From positions 1 to 43,178 of the forward strand of contig NZ_QOCB01000123.1 in the NCBI RefSeq assembly GCF_003318165.1: DNA of 43,178 bases, written 5' to 3'. The stretch comes from Psychromonas sp. B3M02 (GTDB lineage Bacteria > Pseudomonadota > Gammaproteobacteria > Enterobacterales > Psychromonadaceae). The notes under the pieces were generated by a model, which saw only the letters and a list, made by a program, of their open reading frames with translations, had not been told where the DNA came from and made no database searches. This document shows positions 9,394-18,773 of this stretch, piece after piece; position 1 is the stretch's first letter, and the number at the start of each line of letters is the position of its first letter. The position numbers were made by a program, and so were the translations under genes.

Positions 9394-10182
9394 ATGAAAA
9401 AAACACTACTCCCTCTAGCCTTGCTTGCTTCATCTTCTGCATTCGCAGCCGACTATACTGACGGTGATACGCATAAAAATGATTACAAATGGATGCAAGG
9501 TAACTTAATGTACGCTGTCAATGAGCTACCAGGTGAATCAGATCACGATTACCTTGAGCTTGAATTTGGTGGCCGTGCAGGGATTTTGGATTACTACGGT
9601 TACGCTGATGTATTCAACCTAGCAAGTAGCGAATCTTCTGATAAAGATGGCGCAGATAAAATCTTTATTAAATTTGCTCCTCGTATCTCTTTAGATGGCT
9701 TAACAGGTAAAGATTTATCATTTGGCCCAGTTGAAGAAGTGTATTTTGCTACTTTATTTAACTGGAGTGGTGGTGATGATAGCGTAAACAACTCTTTTTG
9801 GGGTATTGGTTCTGACGTAATGGTACCTTGGTTAGGTAAAGTGGGTTTAAACCTTTACGGACTTTATGATCTGAATGAAAAAGAATGGAATGGTTACCAA
9901 ATTTCTACGAACTGGTTCAAACCTTTCTACTTCTTTGACAATGGTTCATTTATCTCTTACCAAGGTTACATCGATTACCAATTTGGATACGATGATGACT
10001 TTGATGCGCTATACTCAGATAACGGTGGTGCAATGTTTAACGGTATCTACTGGCACTCAGAGCGTTACTCTGTAGGTTACGGTTTAAAAGCGTTTAAAGA
10101 TGCATATGCATTAGTAGATGGTGGCTTAGCAGGTAAAACAACTGGTTTGACTCATTACTTCGCCGTAACTTACAAGTTCTAA
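9394..10182 (+). CDS. ompK: OmpK/Tsx-family nucleoside-specific outer-membrane channel
   Basis: The product is a 262-residue outer-membrane beta-barrel with a clear signal peptide (MKKTLLPLALLASSSAFA, cleavage probably before ADYTDG). It ends in the C-terminal aromatic residue typical of barrel proteins (TYKF). Blocks such as HKNDYKWMQGNLM, LEFGGRAGI, SLDGLTGKDLSFGPVEE, STNWFKPFYFF, YQGYIDYQF and FNGIYWHSERY match OmpK of vibrios as I remember it; OmpK is a Tsx-family protein known as the receptor of vibriophage KVP40. Tsx channels pass nucleosides, and its position between deoD and deoA supports that role here. AAAGGA is the ribosome binding site. As a surface-exposed porin it may also be a phage receptor in this organism, which is an inference. 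Confidence 0.93.
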   Translation: MKKTLLPLALLASSSAFAADYTDGDTHKNDYKWMQGNLMYAVNELPGESDHDYLELEFGGRAGILDYYGYADVFNLASSESSDKDGADKIFIKFAPRISLDGLTGKDLSFGPVEEVYFATLFNWSGGDDSVNNSFWGIGSDVMVPWLGKVGLNLYGLYDLNEKEWNGYQISTNWFKPFYFFDNGSFISYQGYIDYQFGYDDDFDALYSDNGGAMFNGIYWHSERYSVGYGLKAFKDAYALVDGGLAGKTTGLTHYFAVTYKF

Positions 10183-10228
10183 TAATAAATAATATCTATA
10201 CTTAATTTCTTTAAGTTAATGATGTTAA

Positions 10229-10259
10229 TGCTTGCAGCATAGTGGCTGTGTTGCAAGCA
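10229..10259. terminator. Hairpin after ompK
   Basis: TGCTTGCA (10229-10236) and TGCAAGCA (10252-10259) form a perfect 8-bp stem with a 15-base loop, 47 bases after the ompK stop. There is no T-run, so it is a weak terminator or an mRNA 3'-end structure. An ATTTGTAAA/TTCACAAAT imperfect inverted repeat near 10292-10318 precedes deoA and could be an operator. Confidence 0.45.
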
Positions 10260-10365
10260 ACCTTACTCTTCCCCAATGACTTCCTAAGTTATTTGTAAAT
10301 ACCACCTATTCACAAATCATTTAGTTACCTTATTGATACAACTTCCTCTTTATTGGAGCTCGCAT

Positions 10366-11694
10366 ATGATCCTAGTACCGCAAGAAATTATTCGTCATAA
10401 ACGTGATGGCAAAACCCTAAGTAACGAAGAGATTCAATTTTTTATTCAAGGCATTACTGACAACAGTATTAGTGAAGGGCAGATCGCTGCGTTTGCCATG
10501 GCTATTTACTTCCAAGATATGAATATGGATGAACGTGTGGCGATTGCTTCTGCGATGCGAGATTCAGGTGATGTACTTGATTGGTCATCATTGAACCTAA
10601 GTGGTCCAATCGTTGATAAACATTCTACTGGTGGTGTTGGTGATGTTATTTCATTAATGCTAGGGCCAATGGTCGCTGCATGTGGTGGTTATGTGCCAAT
10701 GATCTCGGGTCGAGGTTTAGGCCATACTGGTGGCACCTTAGATAAGCTTGATGCGATTCCTGGGTATCAAACCACTGTGACTAATCAGCAGTTTAGAGAG
10801 GTGGTTAGCACTGCGGGTGTCGCGATTATAGGGCAAAGTGCTAACTTAGCACCGGCTGATAAACGTTTTTACGCAACGCGTGACATTACCGCTACGGTTG
10901 AGTCTATTCCGTTAATCACTGCATCGATTTTATCTAAAAAGTTAGCGGCAGGGTTAGATGCCTTAGTGATGGATGTAAAAGCCGGCAGTGGGGCGTTTAT
11001 GCCAACCTACGAGCAATCACAACAGCTAGCAAGAAGTATTGTTGATGTGGCTAATGGTGCGGGATGTAAAACCTCTGCGTTGATCACTAATATGGATCAA
11101 GTATTAGCGAGTAGTGCAGGGAATGCCGTTGAAGTTCGAGAGGCGGTGCGTTTCTTAACTGGTGAATATGTGAACCCAAGGTTACATGAAGTCACTATGT
11201 CCTTATGTGCCGAAATGTTGGTGTCTGCAAACTTAGCGGCTGATACAGAACAGGCTAAAGGCAAGCTGCAAGCGGTATTAGATAACGGTAAAGCGGCGGA
11301 AGTGTTTGGCAAAATGGTCGCTGGTCTGGGTGGTCCTGCTGATTTTGTAGAAAACTACGATAAACATTTGATTAAATCTGCCATTATTCGTCCAGTATTT
11401 GCGAATCAATCGGGCTATGTGAGTGCCATTGATGCGCGAGAAGTAGGCATGTCAGTAGTGAATATGGGCGGGGGACGTCGTGTTGCAACGGATACCATTG
11501 ACTTTGCTGTAGGGCTGAGTGAATTAGTGAGTATCGGTGATAAAATTGATACACAAACGCCGATTGCGATGGTGCATGCACAAACTGAGCAACAATTTGC
11601 AGAAGTACAACAAAATGTATTAGATGCTATTCAGTGTGCAGATACTAAAGCAACACTTGAACCGCAGGTGTATGAAACAGTACGCGTTAAATAA
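10366..11694 (+). CDS. deoA: Thymidine phosphorylase
   Basis: DeoA converts thymidine and phosphate to thymine and 2-deoxyribose-1-phosphate. The product is about 442 residues, normal for the enzyme. Family blocks are present: [16 protein letters not shown] at the N-terminus, the phosphate-binding signature [17 protein letters not shown] (near residue 82), [20 protein letters not shown] (near 114), [12 protein letters not shown] (near 202) and [18 protein letters not shown] (near 368). The start at 10366 (MILVPQ) has TTGGAG upstream. An in-frame start 33 bases earlier adds residues that do not match the family. It is separate from deoCBD, with the porin gene between, and has its own leader. 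Confidence 0.97.
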   Translation: MILVPQEIIRHKRDGKTLSNEEIQFFIQGITDNSISEGQIAAFAMAIYFQDMNMDERVAIASAMRDSGDVLDWSSLNLSGPIVDKHSTGGVGDVISLMLGPMVAACGGYVPMISGRGLGHTGGTLDKLDAIPGYQTTVTNQQFREVVSTAGVAIIGQSANLAPADKRFYATRDITATVESIPLITASILSKKLAAGLDALVMDVKAGSGAFMPTYEQSQQLARSIVDVANGAGCKTSALITNMDQVLASSAGNAVEVREAVRFLTGEYVNPRLHEVTMSLCAEMLVSANLAADTEQAKGKLQAVLDNGKAAEVFGKMVAGLGGPADFVENYDKHLIKSAIIRPVFANQSGYVSAIDAREVGMSVVNMGGGRRVATDTIDFAVGLSELVSIGDKIDTQTPIAMVHAQTEQQFAEVQQNVLDAIQCADTKATLEPQVYETVRVK

Positions 11695-12041
11695 AGCGAT
11701 ACATTAATGGTTAAATAAGCGGGTAGAATATTTAATACTATTATCAATACTGATTTTGTGTAACATAGCGCCCCTTAAAATCCATAGCAGGTATAATATA
11801 TAAAGGTTAGCCCTGAGTTGTTTAATACAAGTTAGTTAACTGACTAATGAGTGATAACAACATATTATGTTAACGGTCTTAATTTCCTAGTAAAAATTAA
11901 TCTATTAACTACTTTGCTTGTGACAAAAAATAGCCACATTACCTATACTATTAAAAGCTTAAACTACCTTATCTTGTAACCTCGGAAATTGCATTTTAAG
12001 GTGGTTTGGGCTTTATAATGGTTTCATAAAAGGAATAAATA
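11695..12041. other. Intergenic leader of the adenosine deaminase gene
   Basis: This 347-bp AT-rich gap has no supportable gene. A TATAAT hexamer at 12014-12019 with a poor -35 element could be the promoter of the downstream gene. A short palindrome, AACATATTATGTT (near 11858), could be a protein site. No clear terminator follows deoA. Confidence 0.4.
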
Positions 12042-13043
12042 ATGATTAACAATACTATCCCTCTCACTGATATTCATCGCCATTTAGATGGCAATATTCG
12101 TATTGAAACCATATTAGATTTAGGCCAAAAATTTAACCTACCGCTACCCGCTAAAGACATTGAAACATTACGTCCTTTTGTTCAAGTGGTAGAAACACAG
12201 CCTGACCTGGTTTCTTTTTTATCAAAATTAGACTGGGGAGTGGCAGTATTAGGCGATCTTGAAGCATGTTACCGTGTCGCCTATGAAAATGTGCAAGATG
12301 CTAAAAATGCACGAATCGATTATACAGAGCTGCGTTTTTCCCCTTATTACATGGCATTAAAGCACAATTTACCTGTTCAAGGTGTTGTTGAAGCTGTTAT
12401 TGCCGGTGTCGCTGACGGTAGTCGAGACTTTAACGTTAAAACAAATTTAATCGGTATTATGAGCCGATCTTATGGTGCTGAAGCCTGCCAGATAGAACTA
12501 GATGGGCTGCTTAGTCAGAAAGATAAGCTGGTGGCTATTGATTTAGCAGGTGACGAACTGGGTAAGCCGGGTGACTTGTTTGTTAATCATTTTAAACAAG
12601 TGAGAGATGCTGATTTACGTGTGACTGTGCATGCCGGTGAAGCGGCTGGTGCAGAAAGTATTTGGCAAGCGATCCAAACCTTAGGTGCGCAACGTATTGG
12701 TCATGGTGTAAAGGCTATTGAAGATCCTAAACTAATGGATTACCTGGTAGAGAATAGAATTGGTATTGAGTCATGTATTACTTCTAACTTGCAAACCAGT
12801 ACCATTGCAGATATCAGCAAACATCCTATTAAAACGTTTTTAAACCATGGTGTATTAGCCTGTTTAAATACAGATGATCCTGCAGTTGAAGGAATTGAAT
12901 TGCCTTTTGAATATGAAGTGGCCGCACCGAACGCGGGGCTATCAATCGAGCAAATTAAGCAAGCACAAATTAATGGTTTAGAGATTGCTTTCTTATCTGA
13001 CGCAGAAAAAAAGGCATTAAGAGAGATCGCTGCAAACCGTTAA
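12042..13043 (+). CDS. add: Adenosine deaminase
   Basis: Add hydrolyses adenosine and deoxyadenosine to inosine and deoxyinosine, which DeoD can then phosphorolyse. The 333-residue product has the metallo-dependent hydrolase barrel motifs: the zinc ligand pair in [13 protein letters not shown] (near residue 12), the Glu/His of [14 protein letters not shown] (near 197), the His of RIGHGVKAI (near 222) and the Asp pair of [11 protein letters not shown] (near 279). The HRHLDGN form, rather than HLHLEGS, is the pattern of E. coli-type adenosine deaminases. AAAGGA precedes the ATG. A short gene (13066-13281) follows on the same strand within 25 bp. Confidence 0.95.
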   Translation: MINNTIPLTDIHRHLDGNIRIETILDLGQKFNLPLPAKDIETLRPFVQVVETQPDLVSFLSKLDWGVAVLGDLEACYRVAYENVQDAKNARIDYTELRFSPYYMALKHNLPVQGVVEAVIAGVADGSRDFNVKTNLIGIMSRSYGAEACQIELDGLLSQKDKLVAIDLAGDELGKPGDLFVNHFKQVRDADLRVTVHAGEAAGAESIWQAIQTLGAQRIGHGVKAIEDPKLMDYLVENRIGIESCITSNLQTSTIADISKHPIKTFLNHGVLACLNTDDPAVEGIELPFEYEVAAPNAGLSIEQIKQAQINGLEIAFLSDAEKKALREIAANR

Positions 13044-13065
13044 TTGTTGTATAGGAGTCATCGCT

Positions 13066-13281
13066 ATCAATCAAATTAACCCTAAAAAATTGCTCAACAG
13101 TAAATGGACCGCTGTTAAGTCTATTAATAAAGAGAAACACTTTCTCATCACTAAAGTCAGCTTTGATGAAGAAGGGATTGTCACTTTGTGTGTGATAGAA
13201 GCGATTATCTCTCACCGCCAAACAGAAATTGATTGGCGTGATTTAAAAGAGACAAGTCTTTGGAAACAGGGCTGGAAATAA
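13066..13281 (+). CDS. Small Trp-containing conserved protein (TIGR02450-like), no standard start codon
   Basis: The frame encodes about 71 residues beginning INQINPKKLLNSKWTAV and ending DWRDLKETSLWKQGWK. This resembles, from memory, a family of short conserved proteins of unknown function (TIGR02450) that start with a Met before an INPKKLL-type segment. The frame has no ATG or GTG that would include this conserved start. A good AGGAG (13053-13057) stands 8 bases before an ATC codon at 13066, exactly where ATG is expected. Translation may use AUC, or may begin at the in-frame TTG at 13090 and lose eight conserved residues. It follows add by 22 bp and ends before a strong terminator. Confidence 0.7.
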   Translation: MNQINPKKLLNSKWTAVKSINKEKHFLITKVSFDEEGIVTLCVIEAIISHRQTEIDWRDLKETSLWKQGWK

Positions 13282-13316
13282 CCTGTCGCAATGTAGATTT
13301 CTGTTATTAACGCATT

Positions 13317-13346
13317 AAAAAGCCATCAATGATTGATGGCTTTTTT
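13317..13346. terminator. Bidirectional terminator
   Basis: AAAAAGCCATCAAT and ATTGATGGCTTTTT form a near-continuous hairpin with T-runs on both strands. It serves the add operon on the plus strand and the convergent ABC transporter gene on the minus strand. Confidence 0.93.
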
Positions 13347-13394
13347 GTGTCTCAATATTAGGTGTTATAACATTATATCAGTTTTGGTACTTGC

Positions 13395-15224
13395 TTAATC
13401 ACAACCTAAAAAACCGCCTGTCTGATGTGCCCAGAGTTGTGCATAAACGCCATTTTGATCAAGTAGTTGTTGGTGGCTACCTTGCTCAATAATATTACCT
13501 TTATCTAAGACGATTAATCTATCCATTGCTGCAATGGTTGATAAACGATGCGCAATGGCAATCACGGTTTTACCTTGCATCAATTCATTTAAACTCTCTT
13601 GAATGGCCGCTTCCACTTCAGAGTCTAAGGCAGAGGTGGCTTCATCTAAAATCAAGATAGGCGCATCTTTTAACAATACGCGCGAAATAGCGATACGTTG
13701 TCGTTGCCCGCCCGAAAGCTTCACGCCACGTTCACCAACTTGCGCATCGTAACCAACATTGCCTTCGTTATCGGTTAATCTGCTAATAAAGTCATGGGCC
13801 TGTGCTTGTTTAGTCGCATTGATCATCTCTTCTTCCGTCGCATCAGGGCGGCCATATAGAATATTTTCACGGATCGAACGATGCAATAACGAAGTATCTT
13901 GAGTCACCATACCGATTTGTAAGCGTAAACTTTCCTGCTGCACATCTTTGATGTCTTGACCATCAATGATAATTTGACCTTTTTCTACATCATAAAAGCG
14001 CAGTAATAGGTTAACTAAGGTCGATTTTCCGGCACCAGAGCGGCCGACTAAACCAATCTTCTCTCCGGCTTTAATATTCAGATCAAACCCTTCAATGACC
14101 CCTTTATTTTCCCCATAATGAAAGCTCATCTGTTTAAAGTATAAATTACCCTCGGTTACTTTAAGTGGTTTGGCACCTTCTTTATCTTGGATGATATTAG
14201 GCTTAGCTAAGGTGTTCATGCCATCCGTTACTGTACCTATGTTTTCAAATAGGGCACTTAACTCATACATGATCCATTGTGACATACCGTTTAAACGCAG
14301 AGACAGACTGATTGCGATAGCAATTGAACCGACAGAGATAGCACTTTGCATCCACAGATAGATAGAGATAGCCGTGATTGAAAAGGCCAATAAATAGTTA
14401 GATATCTGCACACACATATTCACCCCTGTTGCTAAACGCATTTGGCGATAAACTGTGTTTAAAAAACCTTTCATTCCTTGTTTAGCATAAGCGGACTCAG
14501 ATTCCGTATGCGCAAATAGCTTAACGGTTGAGATGTTGGTGTAACTATCGACAATACGACCTGTCATGGTTGAACGAGCATCAGCTTGTTCTGTCGCGAC
14601 ATTTTTTAATCTTGGAACAAAGTAGTATTGAATACCAATATAAACCACTAACCAAACTAGCATAGGCATAGCTAAGCGATAATCAGCTTGAGCGACCATC
14701 ACCACCATAGAGATGAGATAAACCACGATATAAACCATGACGTTTAGCAGCTTCATCACGGTTTCACGTACTGCAAGGGCAGTTTGCATCACTTTAGTGG
14801 CAATACGTCCAGCAAAGTCATCTTGGTAAAAAGAGACACTCTGTTTGAGCAAATAGCGGTGAGCAAACCAACGTATCGACATCGGATAGTTACCCAGTAA
14901 TACTTGATGAATCACTAATGAATGCAACAGAATTAAGATGGGGATCACGACTAATACAGTTAATGACATTAATAAAAGCGTTGAGCCTTCCTCCTGTAAT
15001 AACGTCTCCGGATTTTTAGTCACTAACCAATCTACTAATTGTCCCATGAAACCAAATAAAGAGACCTCTAATACCGCTAATGTTGCAATCAGTAACGTCA
15101 TAAAGCACAGTGCTACTTTATAGCCTTGGGTGTAATGCAAACAAAATGCAAACAAGGTATTTGGCGGTTGAGTTGGTTCTTGATCATTTAATGCAGGCAC
15201 TAAATTTTCAAAAAATTTAAACAT
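13395..15224 (-). CDS. ABC exporter with fused membrane and ATPase domains
   Basis: This 609-residue half-transporter has an N-terminal membrane domain (about residues 30-330, six hydrophobic segments, with YQDDFAGRIATKVMQTA as an exporter coupling-helix type segment). A full nucleotide-binding domain follows: Walker A GLVGRSGAGKSTLVNLLLRF (near 393), Q-loop QIGMVTQDTSLLHRSIRENI, signature VKLSGGQRQRIAISRVLL (near 499), Walker B ILILDEATSALDSE and H-loop AIAHRLSTIAAMDRL. This is the MsbA/multidrug (ABCB) type. It would act as a homodimer or with an unlinked partner in the inner membrane. The substrate cannot be told; drug or lipid export is typical of relatives. It is convergent with the add operon and divergent from the second deaminase gene. 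Confidence 0.92.
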   Translation of the reverse strand: MFKFFENLVPALNDQEPTQPPNTLFAFCLHYTQGYKVALCFMTLLIATLAVLEVSLFGFMGQLVDWLVTKNPETLLQEEGSTLLLMSLTVLVVIPILILLHSLVIHQVLLGNYPMSIRWFAHRYLLKQSVSFYQDDFAGRIATKVMQTALAVRETVMKLLNVMVYIVVYLISMVVMVAQADYRLAMPMLVWLVVYIGIQYYFVPRLKNVATEQADARSTMTGRIVDSYTNISTVKLFAHTESESAYAKQGMKGFLNTVYRQMRLATGVNMCVQISNYLLAFSITAISIYLWMQSAISVGSIAIAISLSLRLNGMSQWIMYELSALFENIGTVTDGMNTLAKPNIIQDKEGAKPLKVTEGNLYFKQMSFHYGENKGVIEGFDLNIKAGEKIGLVGRSGAGKSTLVNLLLRFYDVEKGQIIIDGQDIKDVQQESLRLQIGMVTQDTSLLHRSIRENILYGRPDATEEEMINATKQAQAHDFISRLTDNEGNVGYDAQVGERGVKLSGGQRQRIAISRVLLKDAPILILDEATSALDSEVEAAIQESLNELMQGKTVIAIAHRLSTIAAMDRLIVLDKGNIIEQGSHQQLLDQNGVYAQLWAHQTGGFLGCD

Positions 15225-15362
15225 GTTAAGTCCTTAAATCTTTTCGCTTTTATGACAGTCATTGAGTCAGTTAGGAAGGTTTTTGAATGGGTGATCATAA
15301 TGGTTAAGTGATACAAAACAAGCTTTAATTGTTATCCCATCTTTTTCCTCGTTTTTTAATGA

Positions 15363-16469
<1,107 letters not shown>

Positions 16470-16506
16470 ATATTATTGCCTTTACATTAGAGCTATGGGT
16501 GATTGC

Positions 16507-16525
16507 TAATTAAGTTTGTGACAAA
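16507..16525 (+). repeat. Left copy of a 19-bp perfect inverted repeat
   Basis: TAATTAAGTTTGTGACAAA here is exactly reverse-complementary to 18717-18735. Together they bracket 2.2 kb holding an orphan gene and a toxin-antitoxin pair. The wider 548-bp gap 16470-17017 has no gene; it holds this repeat, a GGCTTTCT/AGGAAGCC hairpin (16541-16562), a near-copy of the repeat and a weak terminator. Confidence 0.8.
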
Positions 16526-16571
16526 GAGGAAAAGGGTAAAGGCTTTCTGATTTTAGGAAGCCGTAATATTG

Positions 16572-16589
16572 AATTAAGTTTGCGACAAA
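16572..16589 (+). repeat. Near-copy of the island repeat
   Basis: AATTAAGTTTGCGACAAA repeats the left inverted-repeat sequence in the same orientation with one change (T to C), 65 bases further on. The hairpin at 16541-16562 lies between the two copies. This arrangement resembles repetitive extragenic or transposon-end sequences. Confidence 0.7.
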
Positions 16590-16604
16590 GTAGGTGATAC
16601 TAAT

Positions 16605-16628
16605 GAGCTATTGAGAGTTAGCTCTTTT
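16605..16628 (+). terminator. Weak terminator downstream of the adenine deaminase-like gene
   Basis: GAGCTA (16605-16610) and TAGCTC (16619-16624) form a 6-bp stem followed by TTTT. It is 136 bases past the deaminase stop, so its link to that gene is uncertain. Confidence 0.4.
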
Positions 16629-17017
16629 CATCGCTCAATTAAAACTGTTGGTGTGAGAAGGGTAAGCTATGGAGTTTATAGTGCTAAAGTGAAATAGGCA
16701 CAAACCGAGATAGAAAATTTGTCCTGTTTGTAGGCTATATCGTTTTGCTCGAATTACATCTCGAAGCGCTTGTAAAAAGGTGATTTGATGATAGTAAAAA
16801 CACCTTACAATAACTGATTTTTTTATGCAGCGCTAATGGTTGTTATATTAAAATGCAATGCTTAGTTTCTACAAATTTAATGTTTAAAGTAAAACTACAT
16901 ATTTTGTTATAAAGCTTTGACTGGTAACGATTTAATTATTATTGTTTTGTTATTTTTTATTTCATAATCCCGTTATTATCGTGAATTATGGAAATATACT
17001 GTTAGCTCAAAAGAGAC

Positions 17018-17530
17018 ATGATACAAATGCCATCACTAGTACCTGCGCCCAATACCTCATTGCTTAGTGCTTACAATAAGCGGGCGTTCACTGATTGCTA
17101 CTGTACTTCGATCTCTAAATCGGTGACCTTGTCTCAGTTCATTGAGGCCTTCTACACAACACGTCTATTTAAATTTGAGCGTTGGTTGCTCGCTAAGGCG
17201 CTTTGTATTCCATCTTCGGACGAAGAGGTGTCGCTACTTGCGCAGTCAAATTCAACCGAGCTCTCAGCATGGCAGGTCAAGAGCCGGTCAAGTAACGAAA
17301 TTCTGCTTGCTGCATGGCAAACAAGGTCCTGGCTTTGCGTAAAGCCGCAGGATGGCACAACACCGTCTACTACACTGTATTTTGGCTCTGCAGTAATTTC
17401 GACGAGAGCAGATGGCAAGTTCGGTCTAGTGTTTCACATGTTTGGCGGTTTTCATCGGCTGTATTCAAAGCTTCTGCTTTCTGCTGCAGCAAAAAAGGTC
17501 ATTGCTAACTTGAGCCAAAATGAGAGTTAA
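17018..17530 (+). CDS. Conserved hypothetical protein in accessory island
   Basis: I recognise no domain with certainty in this 170-residue protein. It opens MIQMPSLVPAPNTSLLSAYNKRAFTDCY. It has an aromatic, mostly soluble middle (FIEAFYTTRLFKFERWLLAKAL), TRSWLCVKP near 109 and LYFGSAVI near 124, with no signal peptide or strong membrane helix. From memory, similar proteins of about 170 residues occur as orphans in gamma- and betaproteobacteria. The gene has visibly more G and C and different codon choices than its neighbours. Its ribosome binding site is weak (AAAGAG). A short GCC/GGC hairpin with TTTTT follows the stop near 17537-17558. It lies inside the repeat-bounded island, which suggests horizontal arrival. 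Confidence 0.7.
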   Translation: MIQMPSLVPAPNTSLLSAYNKRAFTDCYCTSISKSVTLSQFIEAFYTTRLFKFERWLLAKALCIPSSDEEVSLLAQSNSTELSAWQVKSRSSNEILLAAWQTRSWLCVKPQDGTTPSTTLYFGSAVISTRADGKFGLVFHMFGGFHRLYSKLLLSAAAKKVIANLSQNES

Positions 17531-17644
17531 CAAGGCAAGCCAGCCTGACGGCTTTTTCGTTACTTGTCTTGCGGTTTACGCTACGTTATAAAAAATAATC
17601 TACTACAAAGCGACAGTTGTTTGCGGCGTTATATTCTCTCTCGA

Positions 17645-17720
17645 TCCGTAAACTATCCGTACAAATTGAATGTGCTTTAAGTCTGCACTATAATCATTCA
17701 AGTTACGGAATTAATCCGTA
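17645..17720 (+). promoter_or_regulatory. Promoter and operator of the DUF1778/GNAT operon
   Basis: A textbook sigma-70 promoter is visible: TTGAAT (17666-17671), a 17-bp spacer and TATAAT (17689-17694). TCCGTA occurs twice upstream (17645-17650, 17656-17661). A palindrome TACGGA-N5-TCCGTA (17704-17720) lies between the start point and the AGGAGG. The same hexamer on both sides of the promoter fits autorepression by the toxin-antitoxin complex, as known for this family. Confidence 0.8.
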
Positions 17721-17733
17721 CATAGGAGGGGTT

Positions 17734-18003
17734 ATGGCAACAGCACGTTTAGATATCCGTCTTGATGAAGAGATTAAGGCAAAAGCCGAAAAAGCATCGG
17801 CTTTACTTGGTTTAAAAAGTCTCACTGAATATGTAGTGAGGCTTATGGACGAAGATGCAACTCACGTTATTGAAGAGCATGAAAGTATTATGGTTAAAGA
17901 CAGTGTCTTTGATGAGTTTATAGCTGCATGTAATAAAGCAAAAGCACCGAATCAAGCGTTGCTTGACGCTGCCAAATTTACAGATGAAAGTGGTATTAAG
18001 TGA
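17734..18003 (+). CDS. DUF1778 (TacA/AtaR-like) antitoxin
   Basis: The 89-residue protein begins MATARLDIRLDEEIKAKAEKA, a ribbon-helix-helix DNA-binding segment, followed by LLGLKSLTEYVVRLMDEDA. It ends in a flexible acidic tail expected to wrap the toxin. This is the DUF1778 layout of antitoxins paired with GNAT toxins. The start at 17734 is set by AGGAGG 7 bases upstream; an in-frame start 117 bases earlier would read through the promoter. It overlaps the GNAT gene by four bases (GTGA). It should neutralise the toxin and repress the operon through the TCCGTA sites. Confidence 0.92.
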   Translation: MATARLDIRLDEEIKAKAEKASALLGLKSLTEYVVRLMDEDATHVIEEHESIMVKDSVFDEFIAACNKAKAPNQALLDAAKFTDESGIK

Positions 18004-18533
18004 GTTGGGCTAAAGGGTTCGTAGAACTTAGTAAGTCAAAGCATGACCGCAACTCATTCAACTGTGGTGAGCATGAGCTAAACGTATTTATCAAAACTCA
18101 AGCTGCAAAGCACATGCAAGCAGGTATTAGCCGAACAATGGTTTTACCTAGTGCTCAACCAATGATAAATCAAAAGTTCGCTATTTGTGCATTTTATAGT
18201 GTTGCACCGAGTTCAATCAGCCGAGGAACATTACCGGCACAGCTAGCAAAGAAACTTCCTAGGTATCCAATCCCTGTTTTTCTTTTGGCTCAATTAGCTG
18301 TGCACAAGGAGTTTCATGGCTCAGAGCTTGGAAAGGTTAGTCTAATTCGTGCGTTGAAGTACTTGTGGGAAGTGAATCATCACATGAGGGCATACGCAAT
18401 TGTCGTGGATTGTCTGACAGATTCTGCTCAAGCGTTCTATACGAAGTTCGGCTTTGAAGTATTGTGCGAACATAATGGGTGTATTCGTATGTTTTTACCA
18501 ATGAAAACGGTAGAACAGCTTTTTAATCAATAG
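18000..18533 (+). CDS. GNAT-family toxin (TacT/AtaT-like acetyltransferase)
   Basis: The product is a 177-residue Gcn5-related N-acetyltransferase beginning with GTG inside the antitoxin stop. Motifs fit the TacT/AtaT group: an N-terminal HDRNSFNCGEHELNVFIKTQA, the central beta-strand VFLLAQLAVHKEFHGSELGKVSL (acetyl-CoA loop in QLAVHKEFHGSELG, where the usual G-x-G is reduced) and the catalytic-region Tyr of AQAFYTKFGFEV. Relatives acetylate the aminoacyl group of charged tRNAs and stop translation. The tRNA target here is unknown. It is translationally coupled to the antitoxin, and the pair forms the best understood module of the island. Confidence 0.92.
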   Translation: MSWAKGFVELSKSKHDRNSFNCGEHELNVFIKTQAAKHMQAGISRTMVLPSAQPMINQKFAICAFYSVAPSSISRGTLPAQLAKKLPRYPIPVFLLAQLAVHKEFHGSELGKVSLIRALKYLWEVNHHMRAYAIVVDCLTDSAQAFYTKFGFEVLCEHNGCIRMFLPMKTVEQLFNQ

Positions 18534-18716
18534 GCTACGAATATAATAAAGCATTGAATGAATAGCGGCGCCTCTTGTCTTTTGCTTCTAACTATTGTGA
18601 CTGAGCAATGTTGGTCACAAGTTTATAGTCCACTAGCTACCTTTGGGCGATGGCCATTTGAAACTAAACATCGGCCAGAAACAGGCGCTTTTTAATATCA
18701 TTTTTTATAAATAGAA

Positions 18717-18735
18717 TTTGTCACAAACTTAATTA
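18717..18735 (-). repeat. Right copy of the 19-bp inverted repeat
   Basis: TTTGTCACAAACTTAATTA is the exact reverse complement of 16507-16525. It lies 183 bp after the GNAT stop and just before the Lrp-type gene, marking the right edge of the island. No direct target duplication is obvious outside the repeats. Confidence 0.8.
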
Positions 18736-18773
18736 ACTGTCAGCAGCAGTCCTGAATTAGCATTATTCTCAGA

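Noticed and set aside
17524-17592. Possible short attC after the island orphan gene (AGTTAAC ... GTTATAA)
   Set aside because: R''- and R'-like cores and a CAAGGCAAG/CTTGTCTTG pairing are present, but inner L boxes are unclear, a normal small terminator explains the hairpin, and no second attC is near.
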